NCBI GenBank assembly: GCA_048268485.1
Contig: JBLWVL010000019.1
Span: forward strand, 1 to 64,000
Source: Oceanospirillum sp048268485
GTDB lineage: Bacteria; Pseudomonadota; Gammaproteobacteria; Pseudomonadales; Halomonadaceae
Direction of reading: 5' to 3'
DNA length: 64,000 nt
Shown here: positions 17,598-25,501 of the stretch, one piece after another
Numbering within the stretch: the stretch's first letter is position 1
Layout: every line of letters begins with the position of its first letter
Position numbers and translations under genes: made by a program
Notes under the pieces: generated by a model
What the model was told of the DNA's origin: nothing
What the model saw: only the letters and a program-made list of their open reading frames with translations
Database searches by the model: none

Positions 17598-19226
17598 ATG
17601 AACCTTCAGGAATTTACAGTAAAGGCCCGCCTTTACTTTCTTATCGGACTGGCAGTGATGGCGATGGCCATCCTTGAGTTTATGTCCCTGCATAACCAGC
17701 GTGATGCATTGTTTGATCATTCCAATCAAAAAATTAAAGCACTGGTGGAGTCAGCCCACACTTTGGTTGAGGGTTATGCCAATCTGGCAAGAACAGGTGT
17801 GATGACAAAAGCAGAAGCTCAATCAGCAGCTAAGCGCTCTGTGGAAAGCATGGAGTATGCTGACGGTGAGTATTTTTTTATTCTTGATTACAGCACAGTC
17901 GTTGTTGCCCACGGCGTGGATAGCGACATTATTGGCCGGAATCTTTCTAGTGTAAAAACAGAGGATGGCCAGTTTGTATTCAAGGATATCGCCAACTTAG
18001 GTCGACAGGGGAAAACTGACGGCTACTTCTCTTACCGTTGGCCCAAATCAGGTTTCGATGAACCTAAAATGAAAACGACCTACGTCAAAACACTGCCTGA
18101 ATGGCAATGGGTTATTGCCAGCGGCGACTATACCTATCAAATCGAAGACGAGTTTGTAGAAGGTGTAATCCATGCAGTCATTCAGTTGGCTGTAATCCTT
18201 GCTGTTATGGTGGCTGTAGCAATCGCCATCAGCCGCTCTATCATTACCCCTCTGGATCAGGTTAGTAAGACGATGAACCAGGTCGCCAAGGGTGATCTAA
18301 GGGTACGGGTGAACATGAAAGGCAAAGATGAATTGAGCCGCATGTCTCGATCCGTTGATCATACTTTACAGACCTTTCAGGACCTGATTTTCCTCTTGAC
18401 CAGCTCTGCAAATCAGCTACAAGGAGCAGCAGAAGAGCTGGCAGCCACCGCCGAGCAAACCAGCACAGGTATTCGCCGCCAGTCTGAAGAGGCAGATCTG
18501 CTCTCAACGGCCATGAATGAGATGTCAGCCACCGTTCAGGAGGTCGCGCAAAATGCCAGCGCCAGCGCTCAGGCAACGAATGCGGCGGATGAAGAAGCGG
18601 ACGAAGGCAACCATGAGGTTGAAGATACAGTTAATAAAATCACCCACCTAAGCCATGAGGTTGAAGAAGCCTCCAGCGTAATCCGGGCTCTGGAAAGCGA
18701 TACTGAAGAGATCGGTACTGTACTGGAAGTTATTCAGGGAATCTCAGAACAAACCAACTTACTGGCCCTTAATGCGGCCATTGAAGCTGCCCGTGCCGGT
18801 GAAACGGGCCGGGGCTTTGCCGTTGTTGCCGACGAAGTGCGCCAGCTTGCCCAGCGCACCCAGGACTCTACCAAAGAGATTCGGGATATGAATGACCGCT
18901 TGCGCAGCGGTGCCCGCAACGCTGTGGAAGTTATGGAGCGCAGCCGTAAATGGGCAGAAGAGTCAGTCACCGCAGCAACCCACGCCGGCGAAGAACTGAA
19001 GATGATTGTGCAGCAGATGGAAACGGTTCGGGATATGACCGCTCAGGTTGCTACCGCGACCGAAGAACAAAGCGCTGTAGCAGAAGAGATGAACCGTAAC
19101 CTGGTGAATATTGTGAATGTCTCTGCTGAGGCTGCCACGGGCTCAGACATGGTTGCTGCCAGCAGTGAGGAGCTTTCACAGTTAGCAATTCAGCTACAGC
19201 AGAATATCGCCAAGTTCAAATGCTAA
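17598..19226 (+). CDS. Methyl-accepting chemotaxis protein with single Cache sensor
   Basis: A 542-residue chemoreceptor. The first membrane helix (about 12-28) is followed by a periplasmic single-Cache domain (about 35-190; DGEYFFILDYSTVVVAHGVDSDIIGRN, EWQWVIASGDYT), a family that binds small carboxylates such as acetate, pyruvate or propionate. A second membrane helix (about 193-212), a HAMP linker (about 213-265) and the cytosolic signalling coiled coil follow. The hairpin tip EQTNLLALNAAIEAARAGE and GFAVVADEVRQLAQRT is canonical. There is no C-terminal CheR-binding pentapeptide. Ribosome site AAGGAG lies before the ATG. A weak sigma-28-like promoter sits at 17481-17507. The ligand is unknown. 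Confidence 0.95.
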   Translation: MNLQEFTVKARLYFLIGLAVMAMAILEFMSLHNQRDALFDHSNQKIKALVESAHTLVEGYANLARTGVMTKAEAQSAAKRSVESMEYADGEYFFILDYSTVVVAHGVDSDIIGRNLSSVKTEDGQFVFKDIANLGRQGKTDGYFSYRWPKSGFDEPKMKTTYVKTLPEWQWVIASGDYTYQIEDEFVEGVIHAVIQLAVILAVMVAVAIAISRSIITPLDQVSKTMNQVAKGDLRVRVNMKGKDELSRMSRSVDHTLQTFQDLIFLLTSSANQLQGAAEELAATAEQTSTGIRRQSEEADLLSTAMNEMSATVQEVAQNASASAQATNAADEEADEGNHEVEDTVNKITHLSHEVEEASSVIRALESDTEEIGTVLEVIQGISEQTNLLALNAAIEAARAGETGRGFAVVADEVRQLAQRTQDSTKEIRDMNDRLRSGARNAVEVMERSRKWAEESVTAATHAGEELKMIVQQMETVRDMTAQVATATEEQSAVAEEMNRNLVNIVNVSAEAATGSDMVAASSEELSQLAIQLQQNIAKFKC

Positions 19227-19273
19227 CCTCTTGATAGGCCTTCCGGTAATCTGAAGACTCGTCAAAATAAGAC

Positions 19274-19319
19274 AAGCCCCGCTTAATAGCATATCGCCAG
19301 TGCTATAAGTGGGGCTTTT
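19274..19319. terminator. Terminator between the chemoreceptor gene and the ABC operon
   Basis: AAGCCCCGCTTA with TAGCA pairs with TGCTA and TAAGTGGGGCTT, followed by T residues. It lies between convergent units and could serve both strands. Confidence 0.8.
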
Positions 19320-19350
19320 GTCATTTGCGTCAAACCTTGCGAACCAGTAA

Positions 19351-20088
19351 TCAGTCTTTACTCAATAGCTGAGAGTCCAGACCTTTTGGCTTTTCATTTG
19401 GCCAATGCTGATGCCGGTTAAAATAACGCTCCAGCAGGCGGAATATAAATATAATCAAAGCACTGATCATCAGGTACATAACACCAGCCGCCAGGAAGAT
19501 CTCCAGGGGTGTATAGGTACGGGCAATGATAGTACGGGCCATACCCGTCAGATCCAATAAAGTAATCGTGGACGCAAGAGCGCTCCCTTTCAGCATCAGA
19601 ATCACTTCGTTACCGTAAGACGGCATCATAATGCCAAAAGCCCGGGGCAGAGTGATACGGCGCAACATTTTTGGGTAGCTCATTCCCAACGCTTTAGCAG
19701 CCTCGATCTCCCCCCTTGGAATAGACTGAATAGCGCCGCGCAACAACTCCGCAATATATGCAGCAGTATGTAAGCCAAATGTGATAACAGCACACCAGTA
19801 GGGTTCACGCAGAATAGGCCACAGAGAGGATTCTTTAACCCATTCAAACTGAGACGCACCGTAATACACCAGAAAGATCTGAATCAGCAGCGGTGTTCCC
19901 CGAAAGAAAAAGATATAGGCGTATGGCAATGCACGCACCCAAATATTGCCGGATACACGCAGTAATGCCAGAGGAACAGCCAACAAAACACCAATTAAAC
20001 CGGAGAAAAACACTAACTCCAGTGTTAACAGTGCACCATCCATCAGTTTTGGCAGATTCTGCCAGATAACCGTCCAATCCCAATTCAT
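19351..20088 (-). CDS. ABC transporter permease, polar/basic amino-acid family (HisM-like)
   Basis: A 245-residue inner-membrane permease with about five membrane helices and the coupling EAA loop GEIEAAKALGMSYPKMLRRITLP near residue 150. Sequence style (MDGALLTLELVFFSGLIGVLLAVPLALLR and GNEVILMLKGSALASTITLLDLTG) is that of HisM/AotM for histidine, arginine, ornithine or lysine uptake. It overlaps the preceding HisQ-like gene by four bases and is the last gene of the four-gene unit. It should pair with the other permease and two copies of the ATPase. The substrate is inferred only from family. Confidence 0.92.
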   Translation of the reverse strand: MNWDWTVIWQNLPKLMDGALLTLELVFFSGLIGVLLAVPLALLRVSGNIWVRALPYAYIFFFRGTPLLIQIFLVYYGASQFEWVKESSLWPILREPYWCAVITFGLHTAAYIAELLRGAIQSIPRGEIEAAKALGMSYPKMLRRITLPRAFGIMMPSYGNEVILMLKGSALASTITLLDLTGMARTIIARTYTPLEIFLAAGVMYLMISALIIFIFRLLERYFNRHQHWPNEKPKGLDSQLLSKD

Positions 20089-20777
20089 GAGCGGGCTCCC
20101 TGATAACCACGATTAGCGAAGCGTTCCAGATAATACAGACCCGCCATTGAGATAGACGTCAGTAAAAGATAAACGCAGGCTGCAGCCAGATAAAAGGTAA
20201 ACGGCTCTTTGGTATAACCTACCGCCACAGCGGCCTGACGCATCAGCTCATTCAGGCCAATGACGGAGACCAGAGCAGTGTCTTTCAGCAATACCAAAAA
20301 GAGGTTTCCCAAGCCTGGCAAGGCGATTCGCCACACCTGAGGAAGAGTCACTCGCATAAAAGTCTGATACTGGGTCATGCCCAGAGCAACTGCAGCTTCT
20401 TTTTGCCCTTTAGGGATCTCCTGCAAGGCACTACGAAAAACTTCTGTGGCATAGGCTCCAAAAGCGATACTCAGCGCCGTTACCCCGGCAACAAAAGGGC
20501 TAAGTTCAATATACTCGTCATAACCAAATTGACTGGCAACAGCCATCAATACGACTGACGAACCAAAGAAGATGGTCAGAACCAGCAGTAACTCCGGCAT
20601 ACCCCGGACAAAAAGGGTGTAACTATTACCGATTGCTCTGAGTGTTTTAGAGGAGGACACCTTGGCGGATGCACCCAACAAACCAAAAACCAGGCCAACC
20701 GCCAGACTGCATAATGCCAGTTGTAGCGTAACCCAGGCACCGCTGATAAGCAGATGACCAAAACCTTGCAGATCCAT
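20085..20777 (-). CDS. ABC transporter permease, polar/basic amino-acid family (HisQ-like)
   Basis: A 230-residue permease with an N-terminal periplasmic start, about five membrane helices and the EAA loop QKEAAVALGMTQYQTFMRVTLP near residue 127. It resembles HisQ/AotQ. It is the first of the two permease genes and lies 83 bases after the binding-protein gene, separated from it by a strong stem-loop terminator that should lower its expression. Its stop overlaps the start of the HisM-like gene (ATGA type), so the two permeases are probably made in equal amounts. Confidence 0.92.
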   Translation of the reverse strand: MDLQGFGHLLISGAWVTLQLALCSLAVGLVFGLLGASAKVSSSKTLRAIGNSYTLFVRGMPELLLVLTIFFGSSVVLMAVASQFGYDEYIELSPFVAGVTALSIAFGAYATEVFRSALQEIPKGQKEAAVALGMTQYQTFMRVTLPQVWRIALPGLGNLFLVLLKDTALVSVIGLNELMRQAAVAVGYTKEPFTFYLAAACVYLLLTSISMAGLYYLERFANRGYQGARS

Positions 20778-20808
20778 AGGAGATACCGATGACGTAAGAG
20801 GTAGGTTG

Positions 20809-20837
20809 AAAAAATAATGGCCGCATGGCGGCCATTA
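20809..20837 (-). terminator. Intercistronic terminator between binding-protein and permease genes
   Basis: TAATGGCCGC and GCGGCCATTA form a perfect 10-bp stem with a three-base loop, followed on the minus strand by six T residues. It lies inside the operon, so partial termination or 3'-end protection would give more binding protein than membrane components. Confidence 0.85.
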
Positions 20838-20860
20838 CAGATCAGACGAAATACCCGGAC

Positions 20861-21610
20861 TTAGTAGATAGAGAACGGGAAATACTTCGCATTGATACGG
20901 TCATAAGTGCCGTTTTCTACAATCTCTTTCAGAGCTTTGTTCATTTTCTGACGCAGCTTGTCATTTTTACGAACAGCGATACCGATTTTGTCATCAATAT
21001 CAATCTTCTCGCCTTTGAACTCAAATGCCTGACCTTCATCTGAGCGCAACCAGTCATAGGCTGGCAGCTGATCAGAAACAATAGCGTCCAGGCGACCAGA
21101 TGACAGATCCAGATAAGCATTGTCCTGGGTGTCATACAGTTTAACGCTTACTTTGTCGCCCAGGTTATCTTCCAGGTACTGCCCTGCAATTGTAGCTCGC
21201 TGAGCACCAATAGCTTTTCCTGATACGTTCTCCGGAGAAAAGTTACCCTTCTTAGGAGCCACAAAAATCAGGCTATTGGAGTAGTAGGGGTCAGTAAAAT
21301 CAACCACACGGCTACGCTCAGGAGTGATCGACATACTGGCAATAATTGCATCGTACTTACGTGCCATCAGGCCAGGGATAATACCGTCCCAATCCTGGGC
21401 AACAATAGTGCAATCTGCTTTCATCTGCTCACACAATGCATGAGCGATATCAACGTCAAAACCTTTCAGTTCACCGGACTCATCGATAAAGTTAAAAGGC
21501 GCATAAGCACCTTCAGTAGCAATACGAACTTTGTCCGCAGCCATAGAGAAGGGAGCAGCCAGAGTTGCCGCAACAAGGGCCACACCGGCCAGTGCATGTT
21601 TCAGATTCAT
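20861..21610 (-). CDS. Periplasmic amino-acid-binding protein of ABC transporter (HisJ/ArtJ-like)
   Basis: A 249-residue periplasmic protein with a clear Sec signal (MNLKHALAGVALVAATLAAPFSMA, cleavage after about residue 24) and a family 3 solute-binding fold. It has VRIATEGAYAPFNFIDESGELKGFDVDIA at the mature N-terminus, DWDGIIPGLMARKYDAIIASM and the hinge VVDFTDPYY. These match the lysine/arginine/ornithine/histidine binding proteins. It lies between the ATPase gene and the two permease genes of the same transporter, and is followed by the stem-loop that should raise its relative amount. Confidence 0.94.
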   Translation of the reverse strand: MNLKHALAGVALVAATLAAPFSMAADKVRIATEGAYAPFNFIDESGELKGFDVDIAHALCEQMKADCTIVAQDWDGIIPGLMARKYDAIIASMSITPERSRVVDFTDPYYSNSLIFVAPKKGNFSPENVSGKAIGAQRATIAGQYLEDNLGDKVSVKLYDTQDNAYLDLSSGRLDAIVSDQLPAYDWLRSDEGQAFEFKGEKIDIDDKIGIAVRKNDKLRQKMNKALKEIVENGTYDRINAKYFPFSIY

Positions 21611-21725
21611 TGTGGATTCCTCTTGGGATTTATTTTAATTATGACTGGATACCCGACCGGCTGTTAACCAAAGCGACAGGCACCCTTTTTAACGCCATGG
21701 TAAGGCACCATAAGCAGATAAAAAC

Positions 21726-22499
21726 TTACAGATGGCTACTCAAAAACTCCCGACAACGGTCGGAGTCAGGGTTGCCAAACACTTTGTCCGGTGGCCCTAT
21801 TTCTTCAACCTGTCCCTGATGCAGAAACACAATCTGGGAAGACACATCCCGGGCAAAACGCATCTCGTGGGTTACAATCAACATGGTTCGGCCTTCAGCA
21901 GCCAAATCACGCATCACGGCCAAAACTTCATTGACCAGTTCAGGGTCAAGTGCTGACGTTGGTTCATCAAACAACAGAACCTGCGGATCCATCGCCAATG
22001 CCCGGGCAATCGCGATACGCTGCTGCTGCCCACCGGAAAGCTGGCTAGGGTAGTTGTGACGTTTATCAAATAGCCCTACTTTTTTTAACAAACCTTCAGC
22101 ACGGGCGATCGCTTCATCTTTGGTGCGCTTTAATACATGTATAGGCGCTTCGATAATATTTTCCAGTACAGTGCGATGGGGCCAGAGATTAAAATTCTGA
22201 AAGACAAAGCCAATCTCAGAGCGCATACGCTCCAGCTGCTTCTGATCTGCAGCTTCAAGCTCGCTGTCTTTGTTTTTCTTAAGTTTAAGAGATTCTCCGG
22301 CTACAGTGATTGTGCCGGATGACGGGGACTCCAACAGATTAATACAGCGCAGAAAAGTACTCTTTCCTGACCCACTGGAACCCAGAATAGAAATGACGTC
22401 ACCGTCACGGGCTTGCAGGGAAATACCTTTTAAAACTTCTAAGGAGCCATAACTTTTATGGAGATCTCTGATTTCCAGAGCAACAGGCGCGTCGGACAT
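21726..22499 (-). CDS. ABC transporter ATP-binding protein, basic amino-acid family (HisP-like)
   Basis: A 257-residue cytosolic ATPase. Walker A is GSSGSGKST, the signature is LSGGQQQRIAIARAL, Walker B is VLLFDEPTSALD, and the switch is VTHEMRFARDVS; all are canonical for HisP/AotP. It carries the insertion KKNKDSELEAADQKQLERMR before the Q-loop (GFVFQNFNLWPH), which is typical of the HisP subgroup. It is the promoter-proximal gene, 115 bases before the binding-protein gene. The long region upstream (22500-23011) presumably holds its promoter, but no clear ArgR box was found. Confidence 0.94.
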   Translation of the reverse strand: MSDAPVALEIRDLHKSYGSLEVLKGISLQARDGDVISILGSSGSGKSTFLRCINLLESPSSGTITVAGESLKLKKNKDSELEAADQKQLERMRSEIGFVFQNFNLWPHRTVLENIIEAPIHVLKRTKDEAIARAEGLLKKVGLFDKRHNYPSQLSGGQQQRIAIARALAMDPQVLLFDEPTSALDPELVNEVLAVMRDLAAEGRTMLIVTHEMRFARDVSSQIVFLHQGQVEEIGPPDKVFGNPDSDRCREFLSSHL

Positions 22500-23011
22500 G
22501 GGGTGCGCTTCCTGGTAACAAATGAATTGTGGATGTTTTTTTTAATTTTTGTTCGGCGTATTAGACCAAGGTGTCATTTTTAAAGCAATCGTATGAAATT
22601 TTCCAGTCAATTTTCCTGACAGGTCCGCTGAGTGAAAGCTAAATATCGTAACTTCCCGAAAAAAGACAGGATAACCTTACTAAATTAAAGCAATTGGTCA
22701 CAAACTCGATAACCAACAATCATCTGTAAATCATATTTTACACGCTACCATAATCCTACCCAAAAGCAGAGGGCTGCCCAGTACTTTCCCATATAAATGG
22801 TTGAGCCACCAAAGATGCCTCTCTTACACCTACACTTTTCATGCCTGCTCAGCGGTTTATGGTGGGGATCATTTTGTTTTCTTTGCAGTCAAAGCTGTTA
22901 ACAGATGTAAACCTATTGCTTCTTTGGCCGATAAGAAGAGTAAGCAAGTTAAGGGCGTTATATCAGAACAGGCCGCCAATATCAGCCTGAGATCAGGTTT
23001 AGGAGAGAGTT
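22500..23011. other. Divergent intergenic region between the ABC operon and the CBS-domain gene
   Basis: About 510 bases. The left part is AT-rich and presumably carries the leftward ABC operon promoter; no inverted repeat stood out. The right part holds the sigma-28-like promoter at 22908-22934 and an AGGAGAG ribosome site before the CBS gene. The 76-codon frame at 22801-23031 overlaps that promoter and lacks a ribosome site, so it is not called. Confidence 0.5.
22908..22934 (+). promoter_or_regulatory. Sigma-28 (FliA)-type promoter
   Basis: TAAACCTA, then 11 bases, then GCCGATAA. The -10 matches the flagellar sigma-28 consensus in all eight positions and the -35 matches TAAA of TAAAGTTT, with the exact consensus spacing of 11 bases. 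It lies 78 bases before the CBS-domain gene. Confidence 0.7.
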
Positions 23012-23776
23012 ATGGTATTTGCAGTGTATGAACAAGGGATGCGTATCCACACTCCACGAAAAACACTTCTGGGTCGCAGGGGTATTGACGCACTCCAGGA
23101 AGCGCAAAATACCCGGCGGCTGGCGGATACTGACAGCGACTCAAGCCATCTGGAGCGAATGGCTGAGCGCTCTTTTGAACAGGTTCAAAATGCCGCAATA
23201 AAACGTCGTCTTGAGAATCTTCCTGAGCAGGAGCGTGAAGAGCAGAATTCAGAGCAGTCGCAACAGGAAAAATCTGATAGTCCGGTCGATATCTCGAAAA
23301 AAGCACTCAAAGCATACTCATCAACCGAGCAAAGCCATACCCACGGTGAGCGACCGGCAGTGAGTGCGGCTATGATTATGTCCACGCCTATTGTCTCTGC
23401 TGAGTTTGATCAGAACCTGCAACAGGGCTGGAACATGATGCAACAGCATAAAGTACAGCACCTTCTGCTGCTTAACCGGAAAGGCGCTTTAATGGGCCTG
23501 GTATCTGATAAGGACATTCTGAAGGTCACCTCCGGTGTCGGAGACATTGAGCTTAAGGGACGTACTGCATCCGAAGTCATGCTGGGCGATCTGATTAGCC
23601 GCAAGCTACTAACAGTAAACCCTGAAGCCAGCTTACTGGATATTGCTCATGCCATGCTGGAACAGCATATCTCAGCTATGCCAGTTGTCACAGATAATGA
23701 TGAGCTTAAAGGTATCATCACCAGAACAGACCTGTTACAGGCGATGATCAATGGTCAGCTGGAAACATGGTACTAA
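23012..23776 (+). CDS. CBS-domain-pair protein with basic/acidic N-terminal extension
   Basis: A 254-residue soluble protein. A polar, probably disordered N-terminal 115 residues begins MVFAVYEQGMRIHTPRKTLL and runs through a Glu/Gln/Ser-rich stretch (PEQEREEQNSEQSQQEKSDS). Two CBS motifs follow (about 120-172 and 187-247; HKVQHLLLLNRKGALMGLVS, DKDILK and ISAMPVVTDNDELKGIITRTDLLQ), a Bateman module that binds adenine nucleotides or similar ligands. The strong sigma-28-like promoter suggests expression with late flagellar genes, so a role in motility or c-di-GMP/nucleotide sensing is possible. No enzymatic domain is attached. Function is otherwise unknown. Confidence 0.88.
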   Translation: MVFAVYEQGMRIHTPRKTLLGRRGIDALQEAQNTRRLADTDSDSSHLERMAERSFEQVQNAAIKRRLENLPEQEREEQNSEQSQQEKSDSPVDISKKALKAYSSTEQSHTHGERPAVSAAMIMSTPIVSAEFDQNLQQGWNMMQQHKVQHLLLLNRKGALMGLVSDKDILKVTSGVGDIELKGRTASEVMLGDLISRKLLTVNPEASLLDIAHAMLEQHISAMPVVTDNDELKGIITRTDLLQAMINGQLETWY

Positions 23777-23856
23777 TCTATGCAGGTTACACTCTCAATT
23801 TGGGCAGCCTGTATAGTCAATTGTGAAAAAAATATTTCATAGGTCGCATTAGCGAC

Positions 23857-23896
23857 AAAAAAAGCCCTCAATATCGAGTGTCAGATAATTGAGGGC
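23857..23896 (-). terminator. Terminator of the ProQ-domain gene
   Basis: A perfect 9-bp stem GCCCTCAAT/ATTGAGGGC with a 15-base loop has seven T residues following it on the minus strand (23857-23863). It lies between the convergent CBS-domain and ProQ-domain genes and may also serve the CBS gene weakly. Confidence 0.8.
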
Positions 23897-23933
23897 GATG
23901 GTTTTGTCTGTCGTCGGTAAACGTTAACACAGA

Positions 23934-24863
23934 TTATTTCTTAGTCAGAAGCTGAGACAGCTTACTGTTCAGTCGTTGCTTCTCTTCTTTTTCCCGAACC
24001 GCTTTCTCTTTCTGCAGACGCTGCTGGCGAATCCCTTCCAGCTGTTCTTTCGCATGACCCGCTTCCTCTTCTGTCACAAAGCCGGCATTGTTTCCTGTCA
24101 GATCCATCCGCACAGCTCCGGTTTTCAGTACTCGCAGATAGCGCGGACTTCTGACATATCCTGCCAATGCCCGGCGAATCCAATGATCAGGAAGTGGCTC
24201 ATGTTCTGCCAGATCTTCATGGATACCAATTTTAAGCGGTTGAATAGTCACAGTAGAAAAGGCTTTCGGGTAGCGTTCACTCCAATCCGCTAAAATAGCC
24301 TTGGCGTCAAACTTTTCCATAACAGGCTTAGTTACCGCCTTAACCTGATCGACACACTTGTCCGATGGCCAATCCGTAGGATCAAGAGTCTCCCGAATTA
24401 ATGCACGAATTGCATCAGAGCTTTCCAATAAAGACCCATCAAGCAGGTCTTTCAGGCGCTGCTGCAGAGCACCCAACTCCTGACTAAGAGAAAGATGATC
24501 AGCTCTCAGAGTACCAAGCTCCGATACCAGACGCTCATTATCCGCTTCCAGCTCAGAAATACGCTCTGTGCCGTCTTCCTCACGGTGCTCAGACAGAGCC
24601 GAGCTCACGGCTGCCGAAGCATCAGCCTGAAGAGCAGATTCCTGAGCAGCACCCAGCTCTGCTTTCGTATCTTCAAGAGTACACTCCAGATAGTCACACC
24701 GCTCCTGTAAGCTCTGGTTTTGAGCCTTAAGCTCTCTGCAGAGCTGATTTAGCTCTGTCATTTTCTGATGATGACTTCTCAAAGCCTGAAAACTATTATC
24801 CGCACGCTCATTCAGTTCATTGAACAGGTGATCTAATGTGTTGGCTGATGAATCACTTGGCAT
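23934..24863 (-). CDS. ProQ/FinO-domain RNA-binding protein with N-terminal coiled coil
   Basis: A 309-residue protein. Residues 10-145 are heptad-rich coiled coil (LNQLCRELKAQNQSLQERCD, ISELEADNERLVSELGTLRA). Residues about 188-275 are a ProQ/FinO domain: WSERYPKAFSTVTIQPLKIG, then a helix with RRALAGYVRSPRYLRVLKTG, then AVRMDLTGNNAGFVTEEEAGHA. This aligns with E. coli ProQ at the PLKIGI, YL and GA.R.DL.G..AG positions. A basic tail ends the protein. It lacks the C-terminal SH3-like domain of ProQ. The FinO fold binds structured RNA 3' ends, so an RNA chaperone role is likely; the coiled coil implies oligomers or a protein partner. It is the last gene before a terminator, downstream of folA. 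Confidence 0.85.
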   Translation of the reverse strand: MPSDSSANTLDHLFNELNERADNSFQALRSHHQKMTELNQLCRELKAQNQSLQERCDYLECTLEDTKAELGAAQESALQADASAAVSSALSEHREEDGTERISELEADNERLVSELGTLRADHLSLSQELGALQQRLKDLLDGSLLESSDAIRALIRETLDPTDWPSDKCVDQVKAVTKPVMEKFDAKAILADWSERYPKAFSTVTIQPLKIGIHEDLAEHEPLPDHWIRRALAGYVRSPRYLRVLKTGAVRMDLTGNNAGFVTEEEAGHAKEQLEGIRQQRLQKEKAVREKEEKQRLNSKLSQLLTKK

Positions 24864-24917
24864 GGGAAATACCCTATCCTTTATTTCTTAGTCGGCCATG
24901 CAGGCCGTTACGCCATG

Positions 24918-25442
24918 TTACCCTGCTGGCTGATAAATATAAAAGCCATAATCATATTCGCCCGTGCCTTCCTTTTCGCACTCTTCGCGGGAGACTTCCT
25001 GCCACAGGCTTTCATCATAGTCCGGGAAGAAAGTATCGCCATCAACTGCGGCATGCACCTTAGTAATATAGAGTTTACTGGCATATGGCAGCGCCTGTTT
25101 ATAGATCTCAGCGCCCCCCATAACAACAATCTCTTCGCCACCATCAATCAGGCACTGCTGATCTGCACGCTCCAGAGCTTCCTCCAGCGAATGAACCACC
25201 ACACAACCGTCTGCAGTAAAGTCAGCATCACGGGTAACAATAATATTAGTACGTCCCGGCAGCGGCCGCCCTATCGATTCGTGGGTTTTACGTCCCATAA
25301 TCACAGGCTTCGCCCAAGTACACTGCTTAAAGAATTGCAGATCCTTTGGCAAATACCAGGGCAGCTTATTATCAACACCGATGATACGGTTTTCAGCCAT
25401 CGCCCAGATCAGGGCAACTGGGGCATCCAGTTCTAAAGACAT
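24918..25442 (-). CDS. folA: Dihydrofolate reductase
   Basis: Reduces dihydrofolate to tetrahydrofolate with NADPH, regenerating the cofactor used by ThyA. The start at 25442 gives MSLELDAPVALIWAMAENRI, 174 residues, close to the family length of 160-170, and follows a GAGAG ribosome site; the longer open frame to 25487 is not family-like. Visible motifs are NRIIGVDNKLPWYLPKDLQFFK (substrate and Met20 loop region, catalytic acidic residue D of LPKDL), KPVIMGRKTHESIGRPLPGR and EEIVVMGGAEIYKQ. It lies 60 bases after thyA, the usual folate pairing. Confidence 0.96.
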   Translation of the reverse strand: MSLELDAPVALIWAMAENRIIGVDNKLPWYLPKDLQFFKQCTWAKPVIMGRKTHESIGRPLPGRTNIIVTRDADFTADGCVVVHSLEEALERADQQCLIDGGEEIVVMGGAEIYKQALPYASKLYITKVHAAVDGDTFFPDYDESLWQEVSREECEKEGTGEYDYGFYIYQPAG

Positions 25443-25501
25443 ATCTTGATCTCTCACACACACAGGCCGATCAGTACGCAGAGTCACTGACCGGTAAAGA
25501 A

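Noticed and set aside
22801..23031. 76-codon plus-strand frame before the CBS-domain gene
   Set aside because: No ribosome site, overlaps the sigma-28-like promoter and the real gene start, and the product is not protein-like.
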